22,576 bases of DNA from Saccoglossus kowalevskii (GCF_000003605.2 NW_003118947.1:18346-40921); one strand, 5' to 3'. Counted from the stretch's first letter, positions 1-12,660 are shown. Made by a program: numbers and translations. The notes: generated by a model not told the origin, from the sequence alone.

Positions 1-1648
1 ATACGTTGGCATCTGGGATTTTAGTGGTGCTGGCGGTATATGCGCTTATATCACAGAGATTGAATTAACTGAGAGGATTACACATTTTATAATATGATTA
101 ATTTAATCATGTAACAATCCAACTTATGTTGTTTTTCTGGGGAAGCCGCTTCAGGCAGCCGATAGAGAACACATTCTAGTAATAAATATCCATTGTCTAA
201 TTGTCGATGTCACGTATATTGACTATCCAGCATACGGCACGGCAATAACAATATAGCTAATATAGATAAATAGGGACGAATTCAACATACAGCATACGCT
301 GTAATGACACAGACAAGTCTGGTTAATCTAATTACGCAAATTTTATAAGGAATACATGTATAGAGTAAATATTAACTATCGAAGTATTTCTGTTATACAG
401 TAGTCAAACCCACGTCATAGCAAACACGTTGTATATGTATAAATACAATCAGTGCTCACACACGTACTTCGAAACGAATAACTGGAAATGAACAAATGTG
501 TTACCGTATTCACTAGATAGACAATCGATAGATCAAATGACGTATATAAATTAAAAATAAATGCTAATTACTTAATTAATTGAACACTAGATATGAATTG
601 TCTCGGTATGGTACACTGGTAATGATTTCCTTCAAACTCTTCATCCCGCAAATTGCAGGATATTCCCACCAGAGTGTTAATTTCACTTGCGCACAGAGAC
701 GCCACAATATATATGTCTGTTCGCATGTATGTATGTCTGTCTGTTGTGATTCTAAAAATATATTCTTCCAGTTGATTAAGTATGGACTCATTCATCCATT
801 GGTTTGTAGAATTTATCGCTATCGGTATATATCTGAATACCAACTATTTGGACAAAATTATACATCGCTGGGGCTCTATAATTATATACTAGTATTCCTT
901 ATTGACTTTTGAACAAAGTCATTACATTTGGCCCGAACGATGATAGTCTTAAGTATAAATGAACGTTGGTGTGTCTTCTCATCACATTTTCAAAAAACAC
1001 TCAAGCATAGACACCAAATAGAAAATTCGGAAACAAATTGAAATTGGATATTCATTAACTTCTACTACACTGCAGTTTGATCAGTCATCTGATTTACGTA
1101 AGTGATAAACCTTCCCATTAAATTGAATTGGATATTCCAACATCCGTATATTGATCGCAGTCATTGGTTTTGTAATTAAATTCATCTGTAGTAGGCGACT
1201 AATTCTCGTATTACCTGACTTAGTAGACATCTTCAGCGGCTAAGGATATGAGTTACAAGGAAGACACAATACCTCAATCCACAGGAAGGAGACACTCGAT
1301 TAATAAACCTTCGGAATGACTATTCAGTTTCACTTCCACGCGTAGGCTGACACAATCATTGTGTATTTGTTGGGTTCAGTTTATTCAGCCATTGAAATGA
1401 AAATACAGGAGCAACCATGTGTATATTCCCGCTACTGTGCCGCACCCTACACGCGTACATCCCGGGCCATATTCTGCTATAGTACTCTACCCCACATGAG
1501 TAGTAAGTAAAATCCCAGCATTTGGTAGTTCTTTTAAATAAATCAAATAATAACCTATTTCCTTTTACGAAGATTTCGAAATGGTAAACAAGTAGATATG
1601 TTTTAAGACTCATCCCAAATGAGTTCATAAAGACAGAACAAGATATCG
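1..1648. other. AT-rich non-coding stretch
   Basis: No supported gene. The open frames around 568-912 overlap one another on both strands, have no recognisable motif, and lie in low-complexity AT-rich sequence. A short ATGT/CTGT microsatellite sits near 725-742. Two short related pieces (ttgaaattggatattc near 1038 and ttgaattggatattcc near 1120) form a weak direct repeat. Confidence 0.6.
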
Positions 1649-1678
1649 CAACAACAACAACAACAACAACAACAACAA
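1649..1678. repeat. (CAA)10 microsatellite
   Basis: Ten uninterrupted CAA copies in non-coding sequence. It is a simple trinucleotide repeat and is probably length-polymorphic. Confidence 0.97.
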
Positions 1679-1679
1679 G

Positions 1680-3590
1680 TTCAAAAACAAGCTAAGAACT
1701 GTATACCTCTAAACTTTATAGTGATGTGAGATTTTCGTATTGACGTATTGTCCAATTATGATAAAATTGACTCCCATAAAGTACAACTCACATTTTGCTT
1801 CACCTATCGGGATAAAATATCTCATCCCGCGAGAGCATTGGTGCAGCCACGACTCTAATGTATATTGGCATGGTAATGACATAAAGATGTATAATTCAGA
1901 ATGCTGTTTCTAGAACTGTGGTATGTTCCTGAGGCCACACGAATACATTTAGAACACGTTATGGACATATTGTTTGGCACCTTCACCATCGAGTTATGCT
2001 GTCTGTTCGAATACCATGTAATGAATGTGAGAATAAACGATACTCAATAGAAAATAAATATGTATACACTATGTAAATCAGACAACGACGTAAATCAGCA
2101 CTTTTGACTTCATTTGGTGCGGAGTATGATTGGACTGAGTTTAAAACGAATTGTAACTGATAATGATTCTATCAAAAATAATGTTTACAGTGAAATACAA
2201 TACTGTCTATAACAGAGCACTAATGATTGATTTCGGTTCATTCGGCAATTGCCGAATTACACGAGCAGTTGCTTTTAATTATCATAGAATACTGTTTTTT
2301 TATGTTTATCGATGCTGAAAGAACCGAGATCTCTATACCTAAAATAACATCCGCGTCATCGTTATAGTGTTTGCCACATATTCTTTTAATGCTGACGTTG
2401 TACGAAGTGAACGACTTAAACATGGTATGTGAATGTATCTGCAACCAATGTCACGTGGTTTGTAGTCTTAATCCATAATTCATTGACCGGATGAACTCCC
2501 AACATGGGAGGATGCATATATCTCCGGAAGCAAGTTTTAACAAGTATTAGCCAGGGATATTAAGCTACTCGTTTTGTGCTTCTTGATTACATTAGATCTA
2601 ATAGACCATAGTGATACTGACTATACCGAGCACGAACTCTACACGACCAACACTCGTTATACTTTCACAGTGACAAGTTCGTTTAAACTGAAAGCATTTA
2701 TGGATTGAAATGGATGAAACAAAAAAAAATATCGTAATACCAAATGTACGTCCATGTATATAACAAAAGAGCTTGTTCGACATCATTATTTCGTCAAATC
2801 GAATTTGTGTGATATGTGCAATTATAAAATTCCGATAGTAACCATGACAGTTTCATCGGAAAATGGTAAATCGTGCATGACTATCGACTCGTTCATTAAC
2901 AGTCACGATCTGCGCTTTATTGTGAAAAGGCTTCCGTGGAAACCATCATAGGCTATGCATTCACAAGAAGGAAAACACAATTATCTGTCGACAAGTGACT
3001 ATAAAAGAACTGAATATTCCATTACTAAGACTCAGATCCGTCATTTGGGATTGCATAACAATGGAAATTTATTGCGACGAAAGGTACGACATGTAGTTGG
3101 TATTAGGTTCGCGATAAACACGTAAAATCAATTGAAATTCGTGACCGAAGTTTGTAAAATAGAGAATTTATCTCTACATATCATTATTCAGTTTTACACA
3201 TACTCTATTATAGATCAATTATTGACTGTACAATGCAACAATTCATGCAACAAGTCTCATATGGTAAATGAGGTGTAAAATATGTCATTTCATAATCTAT
3301 TAATCGACCGATCGATTGTGCCATTTGGTATGAAACCCGTACCATTTGCCGTGAAACTCAATACAGGAAAAAGTATTGATTGCAAACATAAAAACAATAA
3401 ACCAAACAAAAGAAGAAAATTGAAAACAGCTAAAACACTGAAATTGCTTTCTGTGGAGTACATACCTGTGAGAAATATTATGCTGGACTTCATAGCGAGA
3501 ACCTTGTTCTGAAGATGCCTATCACGTATCACGATAACTTCTCTATGTGATCTGTGCCTGTGTAAGTCCTTTTTTATAATCTTTTCCTCT
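1680..3590. other. non-coding stretch, no gene recognised
   Basis: Short open frames (for example 2754-2951 and 3282-3512 on the plus strand) show no domain, signal peptide or coding-like pattern. The 3282-3512 frame is lysine-rich only because the DNA is A-rich. A single CACGTG lies at 2452-2457. Nothing else is supported. Confidence 0.5.
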
Positions 3591-3592
3591 CC

Positions 3593-3634
3593 CACGTGAT
3601 TGGTAAATGACGTCAGGTGGCGTCATATGCATAA
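3593..3634. promoter_or_regulatory. compact E-box / CCAAT / CRE cluster
   Basis: Within about 40 bp there is an E-box CACGTG (3593-3598), an inverted CCAAT box (ATTGG, 3599-3603), a perfect cAMP-response-element palindrome TGACGTCA (3608-3615), a CRE half-site-like GCGTCA (3620-3625) and a second E-box CATATG (3624-3629). Another CACGTG lies at 3679-3684. Such dense packing of bZIP, bHLH and NF-Y type motifs is typical of promoters or enhancers. No downstream gene could be identified, so the regulatory role is inferred from motifs alone. Confidence 0.35.
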
Positions 3635-3689
3635 GTAATGACAAGTGTTGCAAATGCTCTATATCGTGTATTTTTATTCACGTGTGTGT

Positions 3690-6318
3690 GGATTACAATA
3701 ATAATTAGACATTGTGAGTAAGGCTTGGTACATGTACGCCAATTCGTGGTGAAGATTGTGCGTGTTCTATAATGTAGTTGAAGACGTTTACGTAACCTTC
3801 CCTGTTTTTGGCAAAACTGCAAACTGCATGTAAACGGAGAATGTCACATTTATTAACCCAAATATAAGTGATGAATACACTGTAAAGTATATGTATGGAT
3901 ACTATATAATGGTTTATTAACTACAATATATTGGATGGTCAATTGTACAATATAATTTCATGATAACTGTATGGACGAAAATGAATAATTTTTTGGATTA
4001 TTAACCCAAATATATAAGACAGTAAGATGGAACACACTGTATATATATAAATCAGTAACAGTAAAAACAAATACAGTTGAGTGGTAGAGAAATATGTGCA
4101 GTTTGATACAACAATCTATGATTTGAGTTTCTATATCGATATATGTATATGTGCATCTCGTTTTAATATTTGGATACATAAGTACGGGCATAGTATTTGC
4201 TATGACATTTCTGATGTCCATTGCTCTTAAAATAGTGATAATAAATAAATGTATCCCAGTTGTCAGGTAAGTCGACAATTCCACACATATATTCATTGTA
4301 ATATGAATGATCACATCGAGTGTGCCCACAAATTGTGCCCAGTCTGTATTTATTGGATTTCTATTAATATTATGTTCATATTAAAGTAAATGCACTTAAA
4401 TGAATTTGTTTTGTTTAGTTTTGTTTGTTATATGAGCCATGCATCGATCTACAATAATCCATAATCCACTCTGTCCAGACAGACATGCATTTCAGATTAT
4501 GTTTAGTTGCAGTGCGTGTAATCGTATATTATTCTGACTGTTCTTGTTGTAATGTATACAGTTCCTTTACCCCAATATATATATATATATATATTCATGT
4601 AGATATAGTTAAAACATGTATACTCAACATACAACATGTTAGCGTACATTTGGTTTACTGAAAACAGCTCCACAGTTTTCACCATTTCGTTAATATCCAA
4701 GCTTGGTTGAGGGATGGATTTATTTATCTAATAGACACCAAGCCAAAACTAGTATCACAATCGTTAATTTGGGTTAGCGTGTGTGTACAAATATTCAGGC
4801 CGTATACGTGAATTATAATTATCTAAACTTTGCAAAAGTATCTATATATATCAAATAATTAATAATTTGATTAAATAAATGAATAAATGAAGATGATCGC
4901 CTAACTATTCTGTCCAGGCCGCAAGGCATATAAAGTACATAGATGCAATTATAAATGTGTATTGCGGTTATTTATCACGTTCACGTATAAAAACACAATT
5001 ATGCACGAATAACGTGTCTGTGTATAGAACAGATAATGTACACTAATGTTGTATCACACTGTACTCAAAATGTCAAAGAGACAGAACAATCCTGGCAACA
5101 ATTATTACGTTACTCACGATGACGAGCAATTTACCACTTATTTATCACATTTTAAGTCGGAAATATTTTAATGCTTGTTGACAATAAGAATAAGTATTGA
5201 ATTGAACAGAATCAACTTCAACTCCAATGTTTGATAAAAGCTTGATGAAATTTGTTTACATAATTCATTATGAAGTCATATTTCACTCAACTTGTACATT
5301 TCAAATGATATTGTTTCACATTGTTGATTCTATTTACTGATTAAGTACCTAATCACACGTAAATCCGGACGTTGTTATGACGGGTGTGTGTCTTTCCGTT
5401 CAATCACGTGCTCTGAATGAAACCTAATTCCGTGTTTAGTGGACTGAATGCAAATCATACTGCTGTCAGATACACGCCTCCTGGTGTGAAGCAAATACGA
5501 TAATCGCTACGCTCCTCCCCGCCCAGGTAATTACACCATTGAATATATATACTACATAAGTGTAGAAGTAAATCACTGTAATAAGATTTAGTTAAGAAGA
5601 GAAGATAATTATTGAATTAAACTCAATCAGAATCTTTTTACCATGGTGTAGCCATTTTAGCTATTAACCTTCAAAGATCAGTTGGATCTTGCATAATTGT
5701 AATTTTTGAAGGATCTGATTGACCTCTAGTTTAGTTTGATTGTTGTGGTGTGTTAACACGTACTCACAGTCAGCTGACAAACAAGTGATAATTCATTAAA
5801 TCAGATTGATTTGTCGATATTAAATCTCGTCGAAATCATACTTTAGAAAAGACGCTTTTCAATAATTTTCCAAAATTTAAAATGACGCCATAATAATTTT
5901 GGGTTGTAAGATACTAATGCCAAAATAGCCACAATTGGGCTAAAATGCATGAGATGATCCTTTGTCGAAAAATATCAAATAGCTTGGAGATTGGCTAAAT
6001 ATAATGCTCTCAAAAATTCGAAATAGGTCAAAGCTACTAAATAGGATAGTGTTTGATGCCTCACAAAGCAACACAAGGTTGTTATGTTCATACATAGATC
6101 ACTGTTAACAAAACAGTGACCATCATGAACAACTGATGTCTCAGTGGTGGTATCAGGTATTCGGAGTGAGTACGTATACCTTGCTGACTAGTCACACCCA
6201 TTGTGATTGGTCTCATATTGTAAAAGATGTCAAGTAATAGGGATATTAGCCTGATTTATATAGTAATTAGGAACGCTGTCTCGCATATTTCTCTTGACAG
6301 ACATGCCATATTCGGTAA
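3690..6318. other. AT-rich non-coding stretch with small repeats
   Basis: There is a pure AT dinucleotide run at 4575-4594. The phrase tattaacccaaatat occurs at 3851 and again at 3999, each followed by similar AT-rich sequence with cactgta, which suggests an old 148-bp duplication. GTTTT-type low complexity lies near 4407-4430. A short hairpin (tcactgtt, loop, aacagtga) lies near 6100-6120. The 123-codon minus frame at 3958-4329 has no domain and is dominated by AT-rich codons, so I read it as chance. Confidence 0.55.
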
Positions 6319-6702
6319 TTATCTATTCATGTCGTTTGAAAACCCTTTGAAGGTCTTAGCCTTTGTATCTATTGAGCTACATGCTCCACAATATCTTAAA
6401 AGTTGACATGTATACAAATAAGCTGGAGCTGAGGGAAGGTTAATTGAAGGATATGAGAAATCAAAAATATTAAAATTGAAATCATACCACTTATCAAACA
6501 CTTTAGTGTGTAAACCATTAGGGTTTTTTTGGAAGAACAGATCAAGGTAAGAATGTAATCCAAGCTCTGTGTTGTGTTCTTGATGTTTCATAAATCAAGT
6601 GAAGATAACTGAAGAGATCGTCAATGTTTCTGTACGTTTTGTTCAAGAATTTAGTAAGCTTAATGGGTACAGCGACGTTGTTTGGAGTTTGGGTATCCAA
6701 TA
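6319..6702 (-). pseudogene. deleted reverse-transcriptase fragment (possibly Penelope-like)
   Basis: The minus-strand 90-codon frame contains a conserved retroelement-like run: FDKWYDFNFNIFDFSYPSIN, then LPSAPAYLYTCQLLRYC. From memory this matches the region after the catalytic motif in a reverse-transcriptase clade where the phrase reads roughly YDKRDDFNF, INFPF, IP, AYGVYISQLIRYAR. Upstream in another frame is YRNIDDLFS (6609-6635), which looks like the motif-C aspartate pair of that clade. Further upstream is YWIPKL (6685-6702), like its early PKL motif. Only about 20 codons separate PKL and IDD, where intact enzymes have well over a hundred, so most of the palm domain is deleted. At least one frameshift and one stop (TGA after LLNS) also break it. 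The assignment to reverse transcriptase is fairly sure. The Penelope-like label is tentative. Confidence 0.65.
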
Positions 6703-9700
6703 CAAACTACGTAGAGAAACGTTAAATGGAATACATGGGTGACACGAAGGAATAAGTGTTGCAGAATTTGTCACCATTGTTTTTACCTGAATGAAGTTGT
6801 AATTTAGGCACTGAATGCAATAGTGTTTACAGACACAAATAATGTTGTTGAAGCCTAGTCTGTTGGAACGACGACATAACTGTTATGCAAGGTGTCCAAA
6901 CAAATAGGACTGATGAATCATCTAAAACAGATGACTAATGAAACGAATCCGTGTTGTGTGAGATTTTATTGTATCCATGAATGTACGTAGAAAATTAGAT
7001 AAACATTCCACGTCAGTGTCTTCTTTTTAGCCAATATTTTAGCATAAACTACATAAATAGCTTCCATGATAGTTTTAAAAATGTAATTTCAATTTATCCA
7101 CGATATTTGTTTAAGTTTATTGCATATTATGTCAAGTGGCATATAAGACAGCAACGAAGGGTCTCTACTTCTGTCTGTTTTGTGCTGTTTTCTGGAAACC
7201 CCAGGTCATCGCTCTCATTTCGCTCTCTACTGTTCGACGCCAGGTAGTTTTGTATATGTAATGAATGGCTCTAGTATTTCAAATTAGTACTTCCTCTAAC
7301 ACTCGTTTATTATTACTGATGTTAATTTTGTAAATCTTTGGTAAATTTCAGGGATAAAAATATTCAGTTCTCACTATTCGGCCTTGCAGGCTTGAAAAGA
7401 TGAAAAGTCTAAGACGATAGAAGAAAATGGATATACAGTATTTGTAAATGACGTAACAAGATGCCAAACAACGCAGTTCTAATTTTATGAAGACCTAGCG
7501 GTTGACCAAGCATAGCTAACAGATCGTTGAAGTGAAGTGAGCTTGAACAAACCCATTGACAGTACTTCCTCTAGGGCTGGATAAATCAACGTCAACAAGA
7601 TTGTCATTATTCATTCAGTGATCCACTGAAGTTCTCGTTGTTTACAGATAAATCTGCTACGTTTGGAACTATTGGAGCTATGGTATATTTTCCCTATAAT
7701 TCGCACCATACTGACATGTGTTGGTGTTGTTATTGATGCCTGATCTGTGGTCAAATACTCTCTTATATTAATATGCTTATCTCCAGTCTCACCAGCATAA
7801 ACCACACAACGTGCATGCCATGTCATAAACAATAAAGTTTCGAATGAATGTGTGGTATTGTTTTCTTGACAGGTACCATAGTATCACCAATAAGAATTGC
7901 ACATGTTTTTATAATTCCTTGCAAGACAATGTGAATCAGTGAAGTTTTATATTATAAAAAACATGGGTAGCGGGTTATCTTAATCTTCAGATATGAATCA
8001 GTATAACCAGACATTTCGAAATGGTCCTTTCCCAGTAGTAGTTAAATAAAAATGAACTGATGGTGGTATATAGAGCAATAATGCCTAAAAAGATGCGTGC
8101 TGTTGGTAGCAATATGTAGGGTAGTTCAGATATTGATGAGTTGAAATATGATTTTTATTGGTGGACATAATTAAATAGGCGAAGATATTGTTTTTTCAGG
8201 GTCGCCATTCACTTTTAATTCATTATCCCTTAAGTACGGGATATCTGCCACTACACATAAAACATTTTATTATGACTTAGCTTTGCCTCATATCAAGTAT
8301 TGCACTCAATAGGTGATATTGACACCTGGTAACCTTTGGTAAATAACAGACGTCTAGAACAATAATTCAAATAATAAAAATATTCAAATTGTTATGTTTT
8401 ATTCAATTATATTATTGAAGTTTAAATGATGTATGTGCTGTGCTCTATGGTGAATGGAAGGTGCGCTTCACAGATAGTGAGTACATAGTCTCCAAGACAG
8501 TAGCAGCAGATATTTGGTCTTGCAATTTCGGAGCTGAAGATGTCTCCTTTTATTGGGATATGGCAATTGCAGCATCAGTCTTACAACAACTCTGCATTGT
8601 AAAGAATAGGGGTAAATCATGGATACAACAGTAGTCAATTACAGCATGGTAAACACATTTTTTCTTTCTCGCAGCCTTCCTTTGAAGTACACTATCTGTA
8701 GTTTGTGACACTAAACACACTTGATCAAAGGTTTGAGCGGCCAGAAGTATACTGGGAATGACTCGGTGTAACTGTGTGTGATGGTTACATGTTCCTTTTT
8801 AGTAGTATCATGGGTCTACGCAGTACGGTGAGTTGCTGGTAAATGCGTTGCGTTCTCATGTGACTAAATGTACCTTTGAATTTAGCTGCATCAGTGGTTA
8901 CTTGGACTAATACCTCATGTAGTAGTAGGTAACGTTCTTTTGTGTCATCCAAAGTTGAGGCTTGTACGAAGGCTAGTTTACTGACATATACATATAATGG
9001 AATGTTGGTTACAGTGTTCAGGTATCCAGTCATTGTAGGGACACTTACCAAATTGAAAGTAAAAGCATAATTCAAACATATACAAAATAACAACAATGAA
9101 TTTTAAACATATTTCAAACATGATTTTCGATATGAGGAATGCCACCTATCCATCAACTACTGAGATAACTATAGTAATTACATCACTATAACCATTGTCA
9201 TTATGTCCTATTGTCTATTTCATTGCCAAGCAGTGAAGGGTATAAATACACTATTTTCACAGTGTTTGTATCAACAGCAACTGAACAATTTGTCAATGAA
9301 TATTCTCATCAAAGTAAACAATAGCTTAATCTAGTTGAAGGTATTCATGTCGAACAGATTTGTTGTACACTCTTCACTGTAGTATTGTTTCTTTGAACAA
9401 AGTGTGTATTGGCATGATTAGCACTAGTATATCTCTTCCTCAGATCCAAGTATATTCTATAAAAAAATAAAGCAATCAGCTAGATCCTTGGTTTGCACTA
9501 TGAACACTATGTCACCTGTGTTAAGACTTGGTAAAGTGCATCTAAATGATTTTTCAGCTAGCAATGTGTGGGTATATCATCTGACACTCATTATAACCTT
9601 GAAACTGATCAAACATAGGTGGGATAGCAGAGAGCAAGAATTATCAGAGGCTAGCATCACGTATTACTTGGTGCTAATTTGTGCAGTACAACAATAAGGC

Positions 9701-10400
9701 ATAATTTAGCGAAAATAAAAAAAAACATTACTGTGTAAGAAAACACATATTTGCTGCTCTCTATTGATGAGTTTCAGCTTTTTTCAAGCATGTGTTATTG
9801 TCCATGTTATCCATCGTCGCAAACGGTTTAAAACGTGGACTTATGGGTTTAGGTTCCGTCCCTTCGTCGACTGGCATCAATTTTGTTAAAATATGGTAGA
9901 AAGACAAGCCATAATGGCCTACATATGCACGTTGATTTGTTTCACTTTGTTGACCAAAACACCAAAAATATACATTTGGACAAGTCAACAATAGTATCTC
10001 ATTTATGCCTCGGCCAATTTTTTTCAAACTTGGTATATATATGAGTCCTGGTGGGTTACTGTTCTACGTCATATTATAAAATAAGTGGAAATTAACTATA
10101 TACTCGTAAAATATACATTAAAATTGAAACAATATGATATATGTACTATGAAAGCTATACCGAAATGTTACCTGGACGACATTACTTTAATTTCAGAGTA
10201 AAACAACAGGCAGTTAAATACTATAGAGAATCCTGTTTAAATTGGAATTTATTCTAGAAACAAAAAGTCGTCAATGAAAATTATGCGGTAGCCGACCATC
10301 TATGGCCGTCTCAACGAACCTGTGAATTTCAAAATTAATCAATAGATTCTGCCTCATGGCGTCATAGCGTAACTGAAAAATTACGCGACTTCGTGTTCCA
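6703..10400. other. non-coding stretch, no firm gene
   Basis: Two open frames were examined. One is a 64-codon plus frame at 8440-8634. The other is a 103-codon minus frame at 8785-9096 that looks more protein-like (phrases such as TLDDTKERYLLLHEVLV) and has a GTAAGT donor-like site just inside it near 9045. Neither has a domain I recognise, so both are left unannotated. Near 10016-10040 is a ttcaaacttggt phrase, the reverse complement of a phrase found in the 301-bp repeats at 20605-21260. Nothing else stands out. Confidence 0.45.
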
Positions 10401-10414
10401 TTTACCATGGAAAC
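10401..10414. promoter_or_regulatory. RFX X-box-like palindrome
   Basis: The sequence TTTACCATGGAAAC matches the RFX-family X-box consensus GTTNCCATGGNAAC at every fixed position except the first base. X-boxes often mark ciliary or RFX-regulated genes, but no neighbouring gene is visible here. The match is seen directly. A function is speculative. Confidence 0.3.
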
Positions 10415-10509
10415 GCACGAGATCACGCGCAGTTGTATTTGGTAGTGGCCGAATGAATAAACCTTGGCTGGTGATGATGGCGTCCTCAATATTAGGTATA
10501 ACTGAACTA

Positions 10510-11150
10510 TCCAGGGCTATGCAGCCAGTGCTATAACGAAGGTTGCAGACAAAATATATGACAATTATATGAAACGACCATATAAGATCATGTGGTCCTA
10601 ATAGTATGCATAAATGAAATATCTCAAGCAATTGACAATGTATTGTCATGTGACCTCATTAATATGCCTACCTCACTGTTGCAGATAGGACACGATACCA
10701 GTTCTATAATGAAGGCACCGGAACTGATATCATGATGTGGTCATTAATTGTGCTATCTAATGTCCACATTTACTACAAACTGGATATTGTTCACATGAAT
10801 ATTTGAATAAACTATTCTTAAAATATTTGGATGAATATGTCATTATTTCTGTAGACAACTCATTCATATATAACTACTTTAGATACATATTTGCTATAAA
10901 CGGAACATTGTCTTCATATAGCTAAACTATTAGCTGGTCACGTGTCCTGATTAGTTATGTGCATATTTAACTCTAGATATATATTACAGATAACAATTTT
11001 GCTACTAGTTTGACGTTGTCTACATAGGTAAATAAACTACTAACTGTCACATGGCCTCATTAATTAACCTCATCTCTAATTTACTGATAACTATTGCAGA
11101 AACAGATTTACTACTAATCTAATATCATTCACATGGATCACGTGGTTGCG
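10510..11150. repeat. degenerate tandem repeat, about 110-bp unit
   Basis: A recurring phrase of the type tttRctactaa...attgt-tcacatg, followed by a CATGNCCTCATTAAT-like phrase and a gcaga/acaga phrase, starts at 10769, 10890, 10998 and 11107, giving spacings of 121, 108 and 109 bp. Related pieces (ctcattaat at about 10656; gtcattaattgtgctatctaatg at about 10740; CCAGTgCTATAAcGAAGG at about 10529 against CCAGTtCTATAAtGAAGG at about 10699) extend it leftwards. Units are only about 60-70 percent alike, so this is an old array. It is non-coding. Confidence 0.6.
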
Positions 11151-11154
11151 TGTA

Positions 11155-11172
11155 GCATTAGCATTAGCATTA
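11155..11172. repeat. (GCATTA)3 short hexamer repeat
   Basis: Three perfect hexamer copies lie right at the edge of the degenerate 110-bp array. Confidence 0.9.
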
Positions 11173-11904
11173 ACCTGAACTTTTGATTGGGAAACAATCC
11201 GCGGCTTCGTGTTTACATTTTACAATTAAGGTCAGTTTCAAAATAAATAGTTTTCAATGATTTGTATTTAAAATATGAATAAAAAATACCTAACGTTATT
11301 TCTAGACTGCTATGGTTTCAAAATTGCAGACAGTTACCCTGATTGATGAGAGTAGAAGTCATGCGCGACGGAATTAGCGCATGTTCATTTTAGAAATGTA
11401 CACACTCGGTTAACACGCTCTCACATAGAACATATATGCAAAATAGCACAACTCACATTCGTCAATTTCAACCACTCGATCGTAAATCACGGGGGATGTT
11501 GTTACCTTGAAATTGTTTCGTTGATATTACCCCAAATATGTATACTTTCAAATTCGCCTGCTCTTTTTTGTGTCAACGCCGCCAACACTGTGCGTTAGCT
11601 TGTAATCCATGTGCACTTTTCACCTCTGGCAATGCAGATCCTGTGTTTTTCAAGTCCCGAACATATCGGCCTGTTGGGCTCCGACACACAAGCAAATTTT
11701 ATGAATTTAGTTCCAAATGACGTAACTACGCTCAGAACCGTCGATTTGAGCATCTAGTAAACAGCTAAATGAGTAAGTAAATAGCAGTAATTTAACATAT
11801 ATGGCTGGAAACAGCAGTTAGCTGAAGAAAAGATAGTCGACGCTATTTCCCTTTATTACTTAGTACACCTGCGATATTAGGGCGTCTGTATAAAAGTTAG
11901 AATT
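11173..11904. other. non-coding stretch before the LINE tail
   Basis: No gene recognised. A 60-codon plus frame at 11538-11720 contains several cysteines but has no motif or coding-like context. The sequence has somewhat more CpG than its neighbours (for example gcgcgacggaattagcgc near 11361). Confidence 0.45.
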
Positions 11905-11905
11905 A

Positions 11906-11968
<63 letters not shown>

Positions 11969-11993
11969 ACAAACAAACAAACAAATAAACAAA

Positions 11994-12072
<79 letters not shown>

Positions 12073-12073
12073 A
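11905..12073 (-). repeat. (TTTA)n tail of a LINE, with TTTG variants
   Basis: About 168 bp of AAAT tetranucleotide on the plus strand (TTTA on the minus strand) is interrupted once around 11967-11993 by AAAC copies. On the minus strand it follows the reverse-transcriptase frame directly, which is where a non-LTR retrotransposon carries its 3' simple-repeat tail. The FIYL-repeat open frames read through it are artefacts of the repeat. It was probably seeded by the retrotransposon and then expanded by slippage. Confidence 0.85.
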
Positions 12074-12660
12074 ACAGTCAAACCACCAATTAGTCAAACA
12101 ATCTTGGGGACAACTGTGATAGTTTATAATACATTTATAATGAGTGAGGGAATTTATCTTTGAATGAGATGAGGCGAACATTTTATTGTTGAAGTATATA
12201 GGATTAAGAGAGGAATGATAAGTGTTGATCCATACTTCTAAGCCATAAGATATATGAAGAAGTATTAGTGAATTGTAAAGAAGGACATAGGCAAATTTGG
12301 GAGGTGAATGCCGAAGTTTCGTAATCAAACCAATTAAGGAGGAAATTTTTCAGTACATGTTTATAGTGAGATTTCCAGGTAATATCAATTATTAACCCTA
12401 AATATTTGGTAGCTTTGACTTCCTGTAGAATATTGTCATCCATTTGCAGTTCTAGTGTTGAGATTGGTTTATTTTGGGCTGAGGAAAATAGCATGTAATT
12501 AGTCTTGTTAGCATTGATTGTTAATTTATTAGCACATCACCATGTGTGTACATTAGTGAGGTTAGGTGAGCTTTTATTAAGTGAGTGAAAAAGATTTTCA
12601 TCATTAGCGAATATTTTGTAGTTTAAAAACGAAGAAGTCGGGAAATCATTGATATATATA
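12074..12660 (-). pseudogene. 5'-truncated LINE reverse transcriptase (CR1/Jockey-like)
   Basis: Reading the minus strand from 12660 gives the typical order of a non-LTR reverse transcriptase: YINDFP, then KIFANDENLF in the place of the catalytic F/YADD box (12600-12611; first aspartate replaced by asparagine), KLTINANKTNYMLFS, KATKYLGLIIDITWKSH, and in a shifted frame IGLITKLRHSPPK, then LYNSLILLHISYGLEVW. Breaks include an in-frame TGA at 12537-12539 and a frameshift near 12335, beside a short A/T run. Sequence upstream of about 12660 no longer matches, so only the last third of the protein is present, as is usual for 5'-truncated LINE insertions. The TTTA tail follows. The element is clearly inactive. 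Clade is judged from motif style only. Confidence 0.85.

Noticed and set aside
568-912. Overlapping open frames of 71-110 codons on both strands
   Set aside because: They are mutual shadows in AT-rich sequence with no domain, signal peptide or coding bias.
3958-4329. 123-codon minus frame with hydrophobic stretches
   Set aside because: Composition follows the AT-rich, TA-repeat DNA. No motif, and the small repeats run across it.
8440-9096. 64-codon plus frame and 103-codon minus frame
   Set aside because: The minus frame is somewhat protein-like, but I recognise no family and see no supporting exon structure beyond one donor-like site.
11860-12328. Open frames rich in FIYL repeats
   Set aside because: They are translations of the TTTA microsatellite. 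Only the LINE portion at the start of one of them is meaningful.
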